Source of the DNA: Lachnospiraceae bacterium
GTDB lineage: Bacteria; Bacillota; Clostridia; Lachnospirales; Lachnospiraceae
Length of the DNA stretch: 64,000 bases
Direction of reading: 5' to 3'
Assembly: GCA_910575565.1 (NCBI GenBank)
Contig: CAJTFL010000004.1
Location: 327,948 to 391,947 of the forward strand
Shown here: positions 8,490 through 16,580 of the stretch, piece by piece
Layout of the letters: each line of letters opens with the position of its first letter
How positions within the stretch are numbered: position 1 is the stretch's first letter
Program-made: the position numbers and the translations under genes
The notes under the pieces: model-generated
Databases searched by the model: none
What the model was told of the DNA's origin: nothing
Seen by the model: the letters and a program-made list of their open reading frames with translations, nothing else

Positions 8490-8848
8490 ATGAAAGAAAA
8501 GAACAAGAATGAATACAATGCAGAAATGACAATAAATGAGTATTTGTCATTACTTCAAATCAAAATGATTGCGAAACCGTATATAGTTTAGCTAAATCTT
8601 TACAGCAAGATGGAGTAACTGGTTTTGGAATTATCCCTTATTTTACATTAACGGCAGCTACCATATTAGAAATGCTTTCGTCAAATGAAATAAAACTTGA
8701 AATACCATACTCTGCCCGAATAAAAGATATTCGCATAAAATTGAAAATTTTTGAAGATGGATACAGCAAATCTAAAAGAATGTTATTGGCGATAGATGAT
8801 ATGCTCCCCTTATGGCAGACAGATGAAATAATAAAACTGTCACTATAA
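8490..8848 (+). pseudogene. Frameshifted small hypothetical gene
   Basis: An ATG at 8490 opens a 33-residue frame (MKEKNKNEYNAEMTINEYLS...) that stops at 8591. A second frame, read from about 8540 to the TAA at 8846-8848, continues as SNQNDCETVYSLAKSLQQDG and ends DEIIKLSL. Together they would give a protein of about 118 residues, mostly helical, broken by one frameshift near 8545-8565. The function is not recognised. Its 3' end touches the junction where pglZ was truncated, so it was probably brought in or cut by the same rearrangement. Confidence 0.5.
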
Positions 8849-8849
8849 G

Positions 8850-9737
8850 GAGGAGTGTATCGCACCCCACCAAATCCTCCGGCAAGTATCCGGCAAAGAC
8901 CGTTCCGGCATTCAAGCTTTTTGCGATATGAGCGGACAGTGCATCGTAGGTTTCCCGATAGATCACGCTATTCATCAGGTTGTCGAGAAAGGCGATAATG
9001 TTGCCGGACTTATAGGACTGGAACACCTTCCATGGTTTTGGCAGCTCCGCCCCGATATACTTTGCAGTATAGGTTACGAACATGGCGACAATCAGCTTCT
9101 CCAATGTGGGCTTGACATCGGTATAGCCAAAATGCTGTTCGCAGAGCTTCCAGAAAGCGTCCAACAAATCATACCGTTCAAACTCGGCCATGAAGCTGTT
9201 ATCCGCCAGCCCTCCGCCAGTCAGCACCACCCGGACTACATCCTCAAAGGAACAGGTGCGGGCAAAGCATAAGGCGGCCATAATACCCACAAGGATATTC
9301 GTCTCGTTATAATGCTCAATCTCCAGGTCATAGAACCGCTGGGCTCGTTTTTTCTCCGCCCAAAACTTGATGTGCTTCTCAATGAGCGGCCTATATTTTT
9401 CGTCAATACCCAGGTCTGCTAAAAGGAGTGCGGCTCGATCCGCAAAAAACCGTTTGGAGTAGAGCAGGGTATCCTCCAAATGATTGTCGGCCGTCTCCGG
9501 CTTCGGGAACGGCGCATAGATCAGGTAATTTGTCGCGGTATCCACACGCTCCAGAAAATACTTCGTATAGAACTGATTGTCTCGCTGGAGGTAGTAGACT
9601 TTAGCGTTTTCCAGCCTTACGCCCCGCATATCTTCTTCAAATTCAGCCTTATCATCATACCAAAAAACCAACTTGCGGGTATCCCCGGCAAATTCGGCGT
9701 TCAGCCGGTCAATGATTTGTTTCAAATTTAATTCAGC
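8850..9737 (-). pseudogene. pglZ: BREX phosphatase-like PglZ, N-terminal fragment
   Basis: The first ~300 residues (MAELNLKQIIDRLNAEFAG, then LVFWYDDKAEFEED and FFADRAALLLADLGIDEKY) match the N-terminal region of BREX-type PglZ, a protein of roughly 850 residues in intact systems. Similarity ends at LPEDLVGCDT and the frame then reads an unrelated tail (to 8772) through the junction near 8850-8856. The alkaline-phosphatase-like catalytic domain is missing, so it cannot work as PglZ. The order pglX tail, regulator, pglZ on one strand is BREX-like; brxL is absent. Start: in-frame Met 9 of the longest frame (about 9737). Confidence 0.72.
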
Positions 9738-9742
9738 CATAT

Positions 9743-10717
9743 TTATCCATTCACCTGCCATTTCCCAGAGCGGTTATTCCCAATACGAGTAATGACACCT
9801 TCTTTTTGAAGCCTTGCCATAATGCGCTTCACTGTACTGAGCGAATATCCCGTTGTATTCTGAACTTGCTTTTGTGTTAATGCGGCATCTCTCGTTAGGA
9901 GTTCAAGGACTACATTTTCCTCGGTGGTAAGATTTCTTGAAACCAAATCAAGCGTTGGAATGGTATCAATGGTGTCAATGGTGTCAAAATTGGTGTCAAC
10001 AGTGTCAGGGCGCTCCTGACCCAATTTATAGTCATAAGAGTACGCCTCGTTCAGCGGCACAATGATCCTGAACACATCACCCTCACGAAACTGTGGGGAA
10101 CTGCCGGAATAGAATCGGCTGTACTTAAACAGATTCCTTACGCCGGAGCCAAGTCTGTCTGCCCGGCCAATATTTCTAAAAAATGTGGCTATAATTGGAT
10201 TTTTTGAAGTCGGCTCCAGATTTTCCAGCGTTATGGGGCCATCCTTTACAGCACGGTTCGCATTTTCTGTATACATCCGATCCTGCATAATGACAAACTT
10301 TGCCGTGTAAGAACTGACAAACTCTCGGTGCATCAGGGTATTATCGGCATCATCCACCCGGTCATAGACGGTCTTTTTATAACTGTGAACCTCGGAGCTG
10401 GGCGGCACATGAATATGAATGACAGTATGCCCCTCAAACCGCAACAGCTCCGGGTCAAGATAAACCGTGGGATGAAAAAGTACGTCATTGCTGATAACAC
10501 TGATGAAGTTTTTGATCATATCCGGCGCGGCTTTTTCCGGCACACCGACCACCGTTCCATCATCCAATACGCCCAGGAACAAATCGCCGCCGAAACGGTT
10601 CAGGAAAAAGCAGACGCTTTCATAAGTGTCATGCTCGACTCCATTCCCGCAGCGTTTGAACTTTACTGCTACCGTCTCTCCGACAGAGAGAATGGACCGA
10701 AATGTTTCGCTATTCAA
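9743..10717 (-). pseudogene. AlbA-type ATP-binding regulator of a BREX locus, internally deleted
   Basis: A 324-residue frame with TTG start (AAGGGAG nine bases upstream). It has a Schlafen/AlbA_2 N-terminal domain (ESVCFFLNRFGGDLFLGVLDDG, residues ~33-54), then the C-terminal part of the GHKL-like ATPase region (LMHREF, RMYTENANRAV, PKNP-like SKNPIIATFFRNIGRADRLGSGVRNLFKYS) and a C-terminal winged helix (LTRDAALTQKQVQNTTGYSLSTVKRIMARL). In relatives about 150-190 residues separate VYDRxxxAD from LMHREF; here they are joined as VYDRVDDADNTLMHREF. The loss is in frame, so a shortened protein may be made. Such regulators occur between pglX and pglZ in Clostridia BREX loci. Confidence 0.65.
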
Positions 10718-10813
10718 TCGTCTGTACTCCCTTCTTGTTACCTTGCAAAATTTATCGGCAGGATTATTCTGCGTTTTCTTAACTCCGCCAGCCTGTATTT
10801 CATTTAATCCTGC

Positions 10814-10999
10814 CTACTTCTTCCCCATAATATTTTTGGAATCCGCCAGCACCTCATAGAACTTACTGTCCGAGGCGGTCTGCATCTTGCGATAGTTGAC
10901 CTTTACGCCATCGTCCAGATCCAGCTCAATGCGGCTCAGGGCCAGATGGCTGATTTTTTCGTCATATTCCCGGCACTCACACCTTGACCGCACCAGCAC
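10814..10999 (-). pseudogene. pglX: C-terminal remnant of BREX methyltransferase PglX
   Basis: A short frame reading [34 protein letters not shown] then a few residues to the stop. The stretch around [11 protein letters not shown] is the conserved extreme C-terminus of BREX-type PglX adenine methyltransferases. About 1,100 upstream residues are gone; the frame abuts the promoter/ATG side of the HTH gene. Only a fossil, but it identifies the locus. Confidence 0.65.
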
Positions 11000-11034
11000 T
11001 GTACTCTTTTCTCTCCATAAGGCAATGCCTCCTT

Positions 11035-11277
11035 TCAGCTTTTGCTCTGTTCTGTTGTCTGTGGATCCGGCTGCTGATCCGGCAATATCTCCATAATGTC
11101 TTCAATGCGGCAGTCCATTTTCAGGCATATGCGCTCCAACACGTCTACATTTGTGTTTTCGCCCTTCTCCAATTTGCTTAGGGTCGAATAGCTGATGCCG
11201 ACATACTCCCGGAAATCTTTCTTTTTCATATCCCTATCGATGAGAATTTTGAATAGCTTTTTATAAGACACTGCCAT
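11035..11277 (-). CDS. Small Cro/C1-type HTH regulator
   Basis: An 80-residue XRE-family protein: [45 protein letters not shown], with the helix-turn-helix across residues 16-45, then [21 protein letters not shown] and a short polar tail. AGGAG eight bases before the ATG at 11277 fixes the start (a longer in-frame extension has no ribosome site). It lies directly upstream of the pglX remnant, consistent with having been the first gene of the lost BREX operon. It may still bind its own promoter. Confidence 0.82.
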   Translation of the reverse strand: MAVSYKKLFKILIDRDMKKKDFREYVGISYSTLSKLEKGENTNVDVLERICLKMDCRIEDIMEILPDQQPDPQTTEQSKS

Positions 11278-11449
11278 TACCGTTGCTCCTCTCTGGCTTT
11301 CATTCCGCAAGCCAAATAAAACCCAAATACAGTATAACACTGGAGGACGAGAAAAGCGAGAAAAGTTTTGTGAACACCTCGATTTTTTGCCGAGGACACT
11401 AAATTCCCATTTTATCAAAGAGAAGCATTGAAGATGGAGGAAGATAGGG

Positions 11450-12195
11450 GTGCGCTACCTGGTAAGAAGTGTCTTTGTTCCCACAAAGGCGGAGCGGCAA
11501 GGTTTATTCTCCGGCTTGGTATACTGTGCAGACTGTGGGAGTAAATTACATTTCGCCACTTGCAGAAGTTTTAACGGTTCACAAGACCATTACCGCTGTG
11601 CAAAGTACAAGAGCAATACGGGAAACTGTACGGCTCACTTTATCCGCGAGGAAGTGTTGAAGCAAATCGTATGGAGCAGGATATTTGACGTGACTGCCCT
11701 TTTCTTTGATGACATCATGGCCTTCCATGAAATGATGTACGCACAACTCTCTGCCGAAACGGAAAAGGAAATGAAGCGCAGAAAACGGGAAGTCGGACAG
11801 GCAAAAAAACGGATTGTAGAACTTGACCGTATCTTCAAGCGGATTTATGAGGACGACATAAGCGGCGCAGTCAGTCACGACAGGTTTTTGAAGCGGTCCG
11901 CAGAGTATGAAGCGGAACAGCGGGAACTGGAAAAAAGGTCAAGGCAGACCAGCAGGAAGTCGATACCTACGAGCAGAACAAGAGCGATTTTGACAGCTTC
12001 GCCGCGATTATCCGCAAGTATGTGGGGATAAAGGAACTTACTCCCGCAATCGTCATTGAATTTATCAAGAAAATCATAGTCCATGCGCCGGAAAAGGTGG
12101 ACGGGAAACGAGTACAGAAAGTGGATATTGTATTCAACTTTGTGGGGGAAATCAATTTCCTTTCTGCCAGTCAACCGAAGCGACAGGGTGCATAG
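11450..12195 (+). pseudogene. Large serine recombinase, C-terminal fragment with a frameshift
   Basis: The frame from 11450 reads QGLFSGLVYCADCGSKLHFATCRSF with a second cysteine pair (YRCAKYKSNTGNCTAHFIR), the zinc-ribbon of Tn4451/Tn1549-type serine recombinases, followed by the coiled-coil (EKEMKRRKREVGQAKKRIVELDRIFKRIYED). At the A6 run 11931-11936 one A is missing: the next frame continues KKVKADQQEVDTYEQN ... IIVHAPEKVDGKRVQKVDIVFNF to TAG 12193-12195. The catalytic N-terminal domain is absent. It is a relic of an excised or decayed integrative element. Confidence 0.75.
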
Positions 12196-12352
12196 CAACT
12201 CAAAAAGACGGTACAGCCCTTGTAATTGGGGCTATACCGCCTAATCTGATATTACTTCCTTATAGCTTGAAACCCTTTGTTTTGCACCATTTTATTGATT
12301 TTCTTCCCAAAATCACATATAATAAAAACAACCCAAAAAGGAGGATTTCGCC

Positions 12353-12420
12353 ATAGTTATTACAGCGACAGAATTTAAAGCTAATTTCGGAAAGTATCTC
12401 GAATTAATTCTATCCGCCTT
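12353..12420 (+). pseudogene. Phd/YefM-type antitoxin, 5' stub
   Basis: After AAAAAGGAGG (12337-12345) the sequence reads ATA-initiated VITATEFKANFGKYLELI, the strongly conserved N-terminus of Phd/YefM antitoxins, then runs into the short tandem repeats and a stop. The start codon is ATA instead of ATG, and only ~20 codons survive. A toxin gene is not seen. A broken toxin-antitoxin cassette. Confidence 0.6.
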
Positions 12421-12483
12421 GTAATTCATTTGCCTTGTAATTCATTTGCCTTGTAATTCATTTGCCTTGCAATTCTATCCGCC
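12403..12483. repeat. 16-bp tandem repeat array
   Basis: Three exact copies of TTGTAATTCATTTGCC (12419-12466) are flanked on both sides by the variant ending AATTCTATCCGCC. It interrupts the antitoxin stub. The remaining 12196-12352 holds an imperfect hairpin (about 12209-12242) and no gene. Confidence 0.85.
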
Positions 12484-12531
12484 TTGCACCACTGGCATCA
12501 CTGCCCTGCCGCCTAATATTTTTTCATCTTT

Positions 12532-13029
12532 TCACCTTTTCCTCTTCCCCCACAACGCTTTCCCAAACTTCCAGGCTCCGGAGGCCACCTGGGCGATAAT
12601 CATCAGGGCGGCTCCGGCGAAGATGAAGATATCCCCCAAGTTAAAAATCACCTTTTTCAGCCGTCCCACATTGATACTGAAATAATCCACCACGTAATTC
12701 CGGCGGATCCGGTCATAGTAATTGCTCAGTGCACCCCCAAGGGTCAGGATCAGCACCAGCTTTTCCGTCCAATAGCCCTTCTTGGGAAGCAAAAATCCCA
12801 GCACTCCTCCTAAAGCAGAGATCAGCACCATCGGCACGGTCTTTACCAGGTCTGGCCGTTCTTTTAGGAACTGGAAGGGAAAGCCTGGATTATGGCTTTT
12901 GTGGATGGTAATCCACCCCTTAGCCATGGGAAGCTCTCTGGGGAATTCGCTGTCATCCCGGGCTTCTATCTCTCCCTTGATGCATAAGTCCACCGCTGCG
13001 ATTAACATGATGAGTAGAATTGGTATCAT
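12532..13029 (-). CDS. lspA: Lipoprotein signal peptidase (signal peptidase II)
   Basis: A 165-residue membrane aspartic protease. Four hydrophobic helices are visible; the two catalytic-Asp motifs are GGALSNYYDRIRRNYVVDYF (residues ~95-115) and FNLGDIFIFAGA (~128-140), corresponding to family NLxDR...VVDF and FNxAD. It removes signal peptides from prolipoproteins after diacylglyceryl transfer. GGAGG lies seven bases before the ATG. The C-terminus ends in a basic tail (KRKR). It is divergent from the Csp-like protease gene. Slightly atypical sequence (GD instead of AD), so it may be a secondary LspA copy. Confidence 0.85.
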   Translation of the reverse strand: MIPILLIMLIAAVDLCIKGEIEARDDSEFPRELPMAKGWITIHKSHNPGFPFQFLKERPDLVKTVPMVLISALGGVLGFLLPKKGYWTEKLVLILTLGGALSNYYDRIRRNYVVDYFSINVGRLKKVIFNLGDIFIFAGAALMIIAQVASGAWKFGKALWGKRKR

Positions 13030-13160
13030 TTCACTGCCTCCTTTTTATTCATATTGATCATCCTACTGGCAAACAGCGGCTATTTCTGCCGTCTGTCATA
13101 GAATGTTTTCTCTCTGCACACATATACTTTATCAAACCATACTCTTTGCGGAGAATCATT

Positions 13161-14927
13161 ATGTCTACCTGTCCGCTGAATCCAACCAGTGAAACCGTCG
13201 CTGATTTTATCTTTCGCCAGGGAAGCGCTTCCAGGCGGCTTCCCCAGCTGGAGAGAGAAATTTTCTGTTTCGATACTCCCTCCAGGGAATTTGCCATCCT
13301 TTACTTGCCCCTAGACAGCCTTCCAGATATCAATATGGCAAATTACGAATATTACTCCATTCCTAAACTGTACACCCTTTTAGATTCCTCCAGCCTGGAA
13401 ACTTCCGGGATCTTATCCGTGTTCCGCCAGCCTGCTTTAAGCGGGCAGGGGGAAGGGGTTTTAATCGGCATGATCGATACGGGAATTGATTACTTAAATC
13501 CGCTCTTCCAAAAAGCAGACGGCTCCACGCGAATCCTTGGGATCTGGGATCAGAACATCCCCAAGGCTCCCGACATCATTCCTCCAGGGGTAAACCCTTC
13601 TCCCCGCTCTCAGTACAGCCCTATCCAGTACGGCACGTCCTATACGGAGGCCCAGATCAATGAGGCGATCCGCTCTGACAATCCCTTAGAAATCGTGCCT
13701 TCCACTGACACGGAAGGCCACGGCACATTTATGGCTGGGATTGCCGCCGGGGGACAGTCCCCTTCCGGGGATTTTATCGGAGCCGCGCCAAAAGCTTCCC
13801 TAGGAATCGTTAAGCTGAAACCGGCAAAAAAGTACCTCCGGGATTTCTATCTGATCCGGGAAGATGCCGCGGCCTATCAGGAAAACGATATTATGATGGG
13901 CATTAAATATCTGCGGATCCTCTCCGAACAGGTAAAAATGCCCTTGGTGCTATGCATTTCCATGGGAACCACCTGGGGCAGCCATGAAGGCTCCTCGCCT
14001 TTAGGCTATATGCTGCAGACCGCCAGCCAGCATATCGGCATGGCAAGCGTAGTCTCCGCGGGCAATGAAGCTGGACTGTCCCACCATTACTTCGGCACTA
14101 TCCCTTCCGGCGAATCCTGGGAGGACGTGGAAATCCGGGTAGCTGAAGGGGAGCGTGGATTCGTGGCTGAATTCTGGGCGGATGTACTGGATCTTTACAC
14201 CGTTGGCTTTATCTCCCCCAGCGGGGAAACCATCAGCCGCATCCCCTTATCCTTGGGCCACGATTCCCGGGTGAGCTTCCTGCTGGAACCAACGAAAATC
14301 TCCGTATCCTACTTATCCAATGAAGCAGGTTCCGGGCGGCAGCTTATCTTTTTCCGCTTCCAGGATCCTTCCCCCGGAGTCTGGCGCATCCGGGTTTATA
14401 ATTCCCTCTATTTAAGGGGGCAATACCATATATGGCTCCCCATAGAAGGCTTCGCCTCCCCGGACACCATCTTCCTTAAGCCCAGCCCGGATACCACCAT
14501 CACCAACCCGGGCAATGTGGCCTTCCCCCTTACCATCAGCACCTACGACCATCGGGATGGCAGCATTTACCTCCATTCCAGCAGGGGCTATACCATCAAT
14601 GAGCAGATTAAGCCGGATATCGCCGCTCCCGGAGTGGATGTTTACGGCCCTGCCCTTCCCCGGATCCAGGGAAGCTACGGCGGAAGCCAAATCCCCATGA
14701 CCCGGCGTACCGGCTCCTCCGTGGCCGCCGCCCTGGCTGCCGGAGCCATCGCTAATTTAATGGCCTGGGGCATCGTACAGGGAAATGATCCCTCCATGAA
14801 CAATGTTTCCATCCGAGGGTATTTAATCCGCGGGGCACAGCGAAATCCGGCTTTCCAGTATCCAAACCGGGAATACGGCTATGGAACCTTGGATCTTTAT
14901 CAGTCCTTCCTCCAGCTCAGGGAATAG
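13161..14927 (+). CDS. Subtilisin-like S8 peptidase, Csp/germination-protease type
   Basis: A 588-residue S8 family protease with an intact Asp-His-Ser triad: GMIDTGIDYLNPLF (Asp, ~residue 105), TEGHGTFMAGIAAG (His, ~190) and TGSSVAAALAAGAIA (Ser, ~520); the oxyanion Asn region is SAGNEAG. A large insertion between His and Ser (about residues 310-480) is the jelly-roll type seen in clostridial CspABC-like proteases. There is no signal peptide. GGAG seven bases before ATG 13161 fixes the start; the upstream in-frame ATG at 13020 has none. In spore formers Csp proteases activate SleC; whether this one does so is unknown, as several paralogues occur in Lachnospiraceae. Confidence 0.88.
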   Translation: MSTCPLNPTSETVADFIFRQGSASRRLPQLEREIFCFDTPSREFAILYLPLDSLPDINMANYEYYSIPKLYTLLDSSSLETSGILSVFRQPALSGQGEGVLIGMIDTGIDYLNPLFQKADGSTRILGIWDQNIPKAPDIIPPGVNPSPRSQYSPIQYGTSYTEAQINEAIRSDNPLEIVPSTDTEGHGTFMAGIAAGGQSPSGDFIGAAPKASLGIVKLKPAKKYLRDFYLIREDAAAYQENDIMMGIKYLRILSEQVKMPLVLCISMGTTWGSHEGSSPLGYMLQTASQHIGMASVVSAGNEAGLSHHYFGTIPSGESWEDVEIRVAEGERGFVAEFWADVLDLYTVGFISPSGETISRIPLSLGHDSRVSFLLEPTKISVSYLSNEAGSGRQLIFFRFQDPSPGVWRIRVYNSLYLRGQYHIWLPIEGFASPDTIFLKPSPDTTITNPGNVAFPLTISTYDHRDGSIYLHSSRGYTINEQIKPDIAAPGVDVYGPALPRIQGSYGGSQIPMTRRTGSSVAAALAAGAIANLMAWGIVQGNDPSMNNVSIRGYLIRGAQRNPAFQYPNREYGYGTLDLYQSFLQLRE

Positions 14928-14954
14928 GTAAAAGCCTGCCATTGGCCGCTTACA

Positions 14955-16397
14955 TCAATGTACCGTGCCCATACTGCGCATCTCAATCCTTGGGCCGCCC
15001 CGCTTTTCCAGGTAAGGCCTGGTGATCACCACTGCACCGATATTCGGATCCTTGGGGATTTCATACATAATATCCAGCATGAAATCCTCCAGGATAGCCC
15101 TAAGGGCTCTGGCTCCCGTTTCCTTCTGGATCGCTTCCTCTGCAATCCAGTCCAAAGCCTCCGGGTCGAATTCCAGCTTTACCTCATCATAAGCCAAAAG
15201 CTTCTCATACTGCCTTAATATGGCATTCTTCGGCTCCATTAAAATCCGCTTCATCAGCTCCTTATCCAGGGACTGGAAGGCTACCTTAATGGGAAGGCGG
15301 CCTAAAAACTCCGGGATCATGCCGAAATTCCGCAAATCTTTGTTTTCCGCCTTCATCAGCAGATCCCTGTCCTTTTCATGAGCATCCTTAAGCTCCGCCC
15401 CAAACCCCATGGAGGATTTCTTTGCCAGGCGCTCCTTAACAATCTTTTCCAGATCCGGGAAAGCTCCGCCGCAAATAAACAAGATATTATCCGTGTTCAC
15501 CGTAGCCATGGGCGTCATGGCATTTTTCTGGTTAGAGCCTACCGGAACCTCCACAATACTGCCTTCCAAAAGCTTTAGCAGCTCCTGCTGCACCGATTCC
15601 CCGCTTACGTCCCTGGCATTAGTCTGCTGCTTTTTCGCAATTTTATCAATTTCGTCAATAAAAATAATTCCACGCTCCGCTTTCTCCACGTCATTGCCCG
15701 CCGCCGTCAGAAGCTTGCTGACCACGCTTTCAATATCATCTCCGATATACCCGGCTTCCGTAAGGGATGTGGCATCGGCAATGGCCAGGGGCACATCCAA
15801 AAGCCGGGCTAACGTCTTCACCATATAGGTTTTCCCGCTTCCGGTAGGCCCTATCATCAGGATATTGGACTTTTCAATCGTCACCTCATCTTGCCGCTGC
15901 CCCTGCCGGTCTAAAAGCGCCCGCTTGTAATGGTTATAAACGGCTACGGAAATCACCTTTTTCGCCTGATCCTGGCCCACCACAAACTCGTCTAAGCGCT
16001 GCTTAATCACGTGGGGAGCCGGGATATCCCGTATGGTATAGGCCTTCGCCGCTTCGGTTTTCTTTTTAATTTTCTGCTTTTTGGGGATCGCCATATCCGG
16101 CCGCAGCATATTGGATAGCTCCCCCATATTCAGATTCATAAAGGGCATATTGGAAAGCTGCCCTAGATCCAGCCCATTTTGGTTCAATGCGTCAAACGCT
16201 TTCTGCATACAGTCATGGCAGAGGTAAATCCCTCCCGGCATGGACACCATGGCCCCTGCCTTGCTCTCCGGCCTGCGGCATATATAGCAGACTTTTTCAT
16301 AGTCCCTGTCATCCTCCTGGCCATTCGTACCTTTTTTGGCTTCCTCCGCCTCCATACTGTCCGTCTCAATTTCCGGTAATTTTTCCTTATCTTCCAA
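14955..16397 (-). CDS. clpX: ClpX-type AAA+ unfoldase, divergent paralogue
   Basis: A 480-residue ClpX. The N-terminal C4 zinc finger is CYICRRP...CHDC (~37-61) behind a 35-residue acidic extension; Walker A GPTGSGKT, Walker B IIFIDEIDK, pore-1 loop GYIGDDIE, ClpP-docking loop SSMGFGAE (MGF for IGF), and sensor 2 TGARALR are present. The substrate-recognising RKH loop, usually GGRKHPQQEF, here reads SNQKNAMTPM, so RKH is replaced. It starts at TTG with GAGG upstream. It is not next to tig, clpP or lon, unlike the housekeeping clpX, and is flanked by other proteases. Probably a second ClpX with altered substrate choice. Confidence 0.88.
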   Translation of the reverse strand: MEDKEKLPEIETDSMEAEEAKKGTNGQEDDRDYEKVCYICRRPESKAGAMVSMPGGIYLCHDCMQKAFDALNQNGLDLGQLSNMPFMNLNMGELSNMLRPDMAIPKKQKIKKKTEAAKAYTIRDIPAPHVIKQRLDEFVVGQDQAKKVISVAVYNHYKRALLDRQGQRQDEVTIEKSNILMIGPTGSGKTYMVKTLARLLDVPLAIADATSLTEAGYIGDDIESVVSKLLTAAGNDVEKAERGIIFIDEIDKIAKKQQTNARDVSGESVQQELLKLLEGSIVEVPVGSNQKNAMTPMATVNTDNILFICGGAFPDLEKIVKERLAKKSSMGFGAELKDAHEKDRDLLMKAENKDLRNFGMIPEFLGRLPIKVAFQSLDKELMKRILMEPKNAILRQYEKLLAYDEVKLEFDPEALDWIAEEAIQKETGARALRAILEDFMLDIMYEIPKDPNIGAVVITRPYLEKRGGPRIEMRSMGTVH

Positions 16398-16504
16398 TGT
16401 TAACCTCTTTTCCTGTAAACGCCAGGCCTGCCCACTGGCCGCCTGGCATTTCTTGATGTATGTTTAGTTTATCACAGGCAGGGGAGTTAGTAAAGCAGGC
16501 ATTC

Positions 16505-16532
16505 AAAAAAGCAGCCCTTTAGGGCTGCTTTT
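16505..16532 (-). terminator. Rho-independent terminator (htrA side; symmetrical)
   Basis: An 11-bp stem AAAGCAGCCCT/AGGGCTGCTTT with T-runs on both strands lies 50 bp beyond the htrA stop. On the minus strand six T residues follow the stem. Confidence 0.85.
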
Positions 16533-16580
16533 ACTGCTACGGGCGATACCGGCAGCAACAGGCTTTTCATCGGCAATGCA

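Noticed and set aside
6686..12195. A single complete integrative element spanning the recombinase, BREX fossil and serine recombinase
   Set aside because: No transfer genes, no att repeats at the ends, and the 28-bp repeats are inverted and close around one gene, which fits inversion better than excision.
12209..12242. Hairpin after the serine recombinase remnant taken as terminator
   Set aside because: The stem is interrupted and no T-run follows.
13020..13160. 47-residue N-terminal extension of the S8 protease
   Set aside because: No Shine-Dalgarno for the first ATG, while GGAG precedes the ATG at 13161; the extension overlaps the divergent lspA promoter region.
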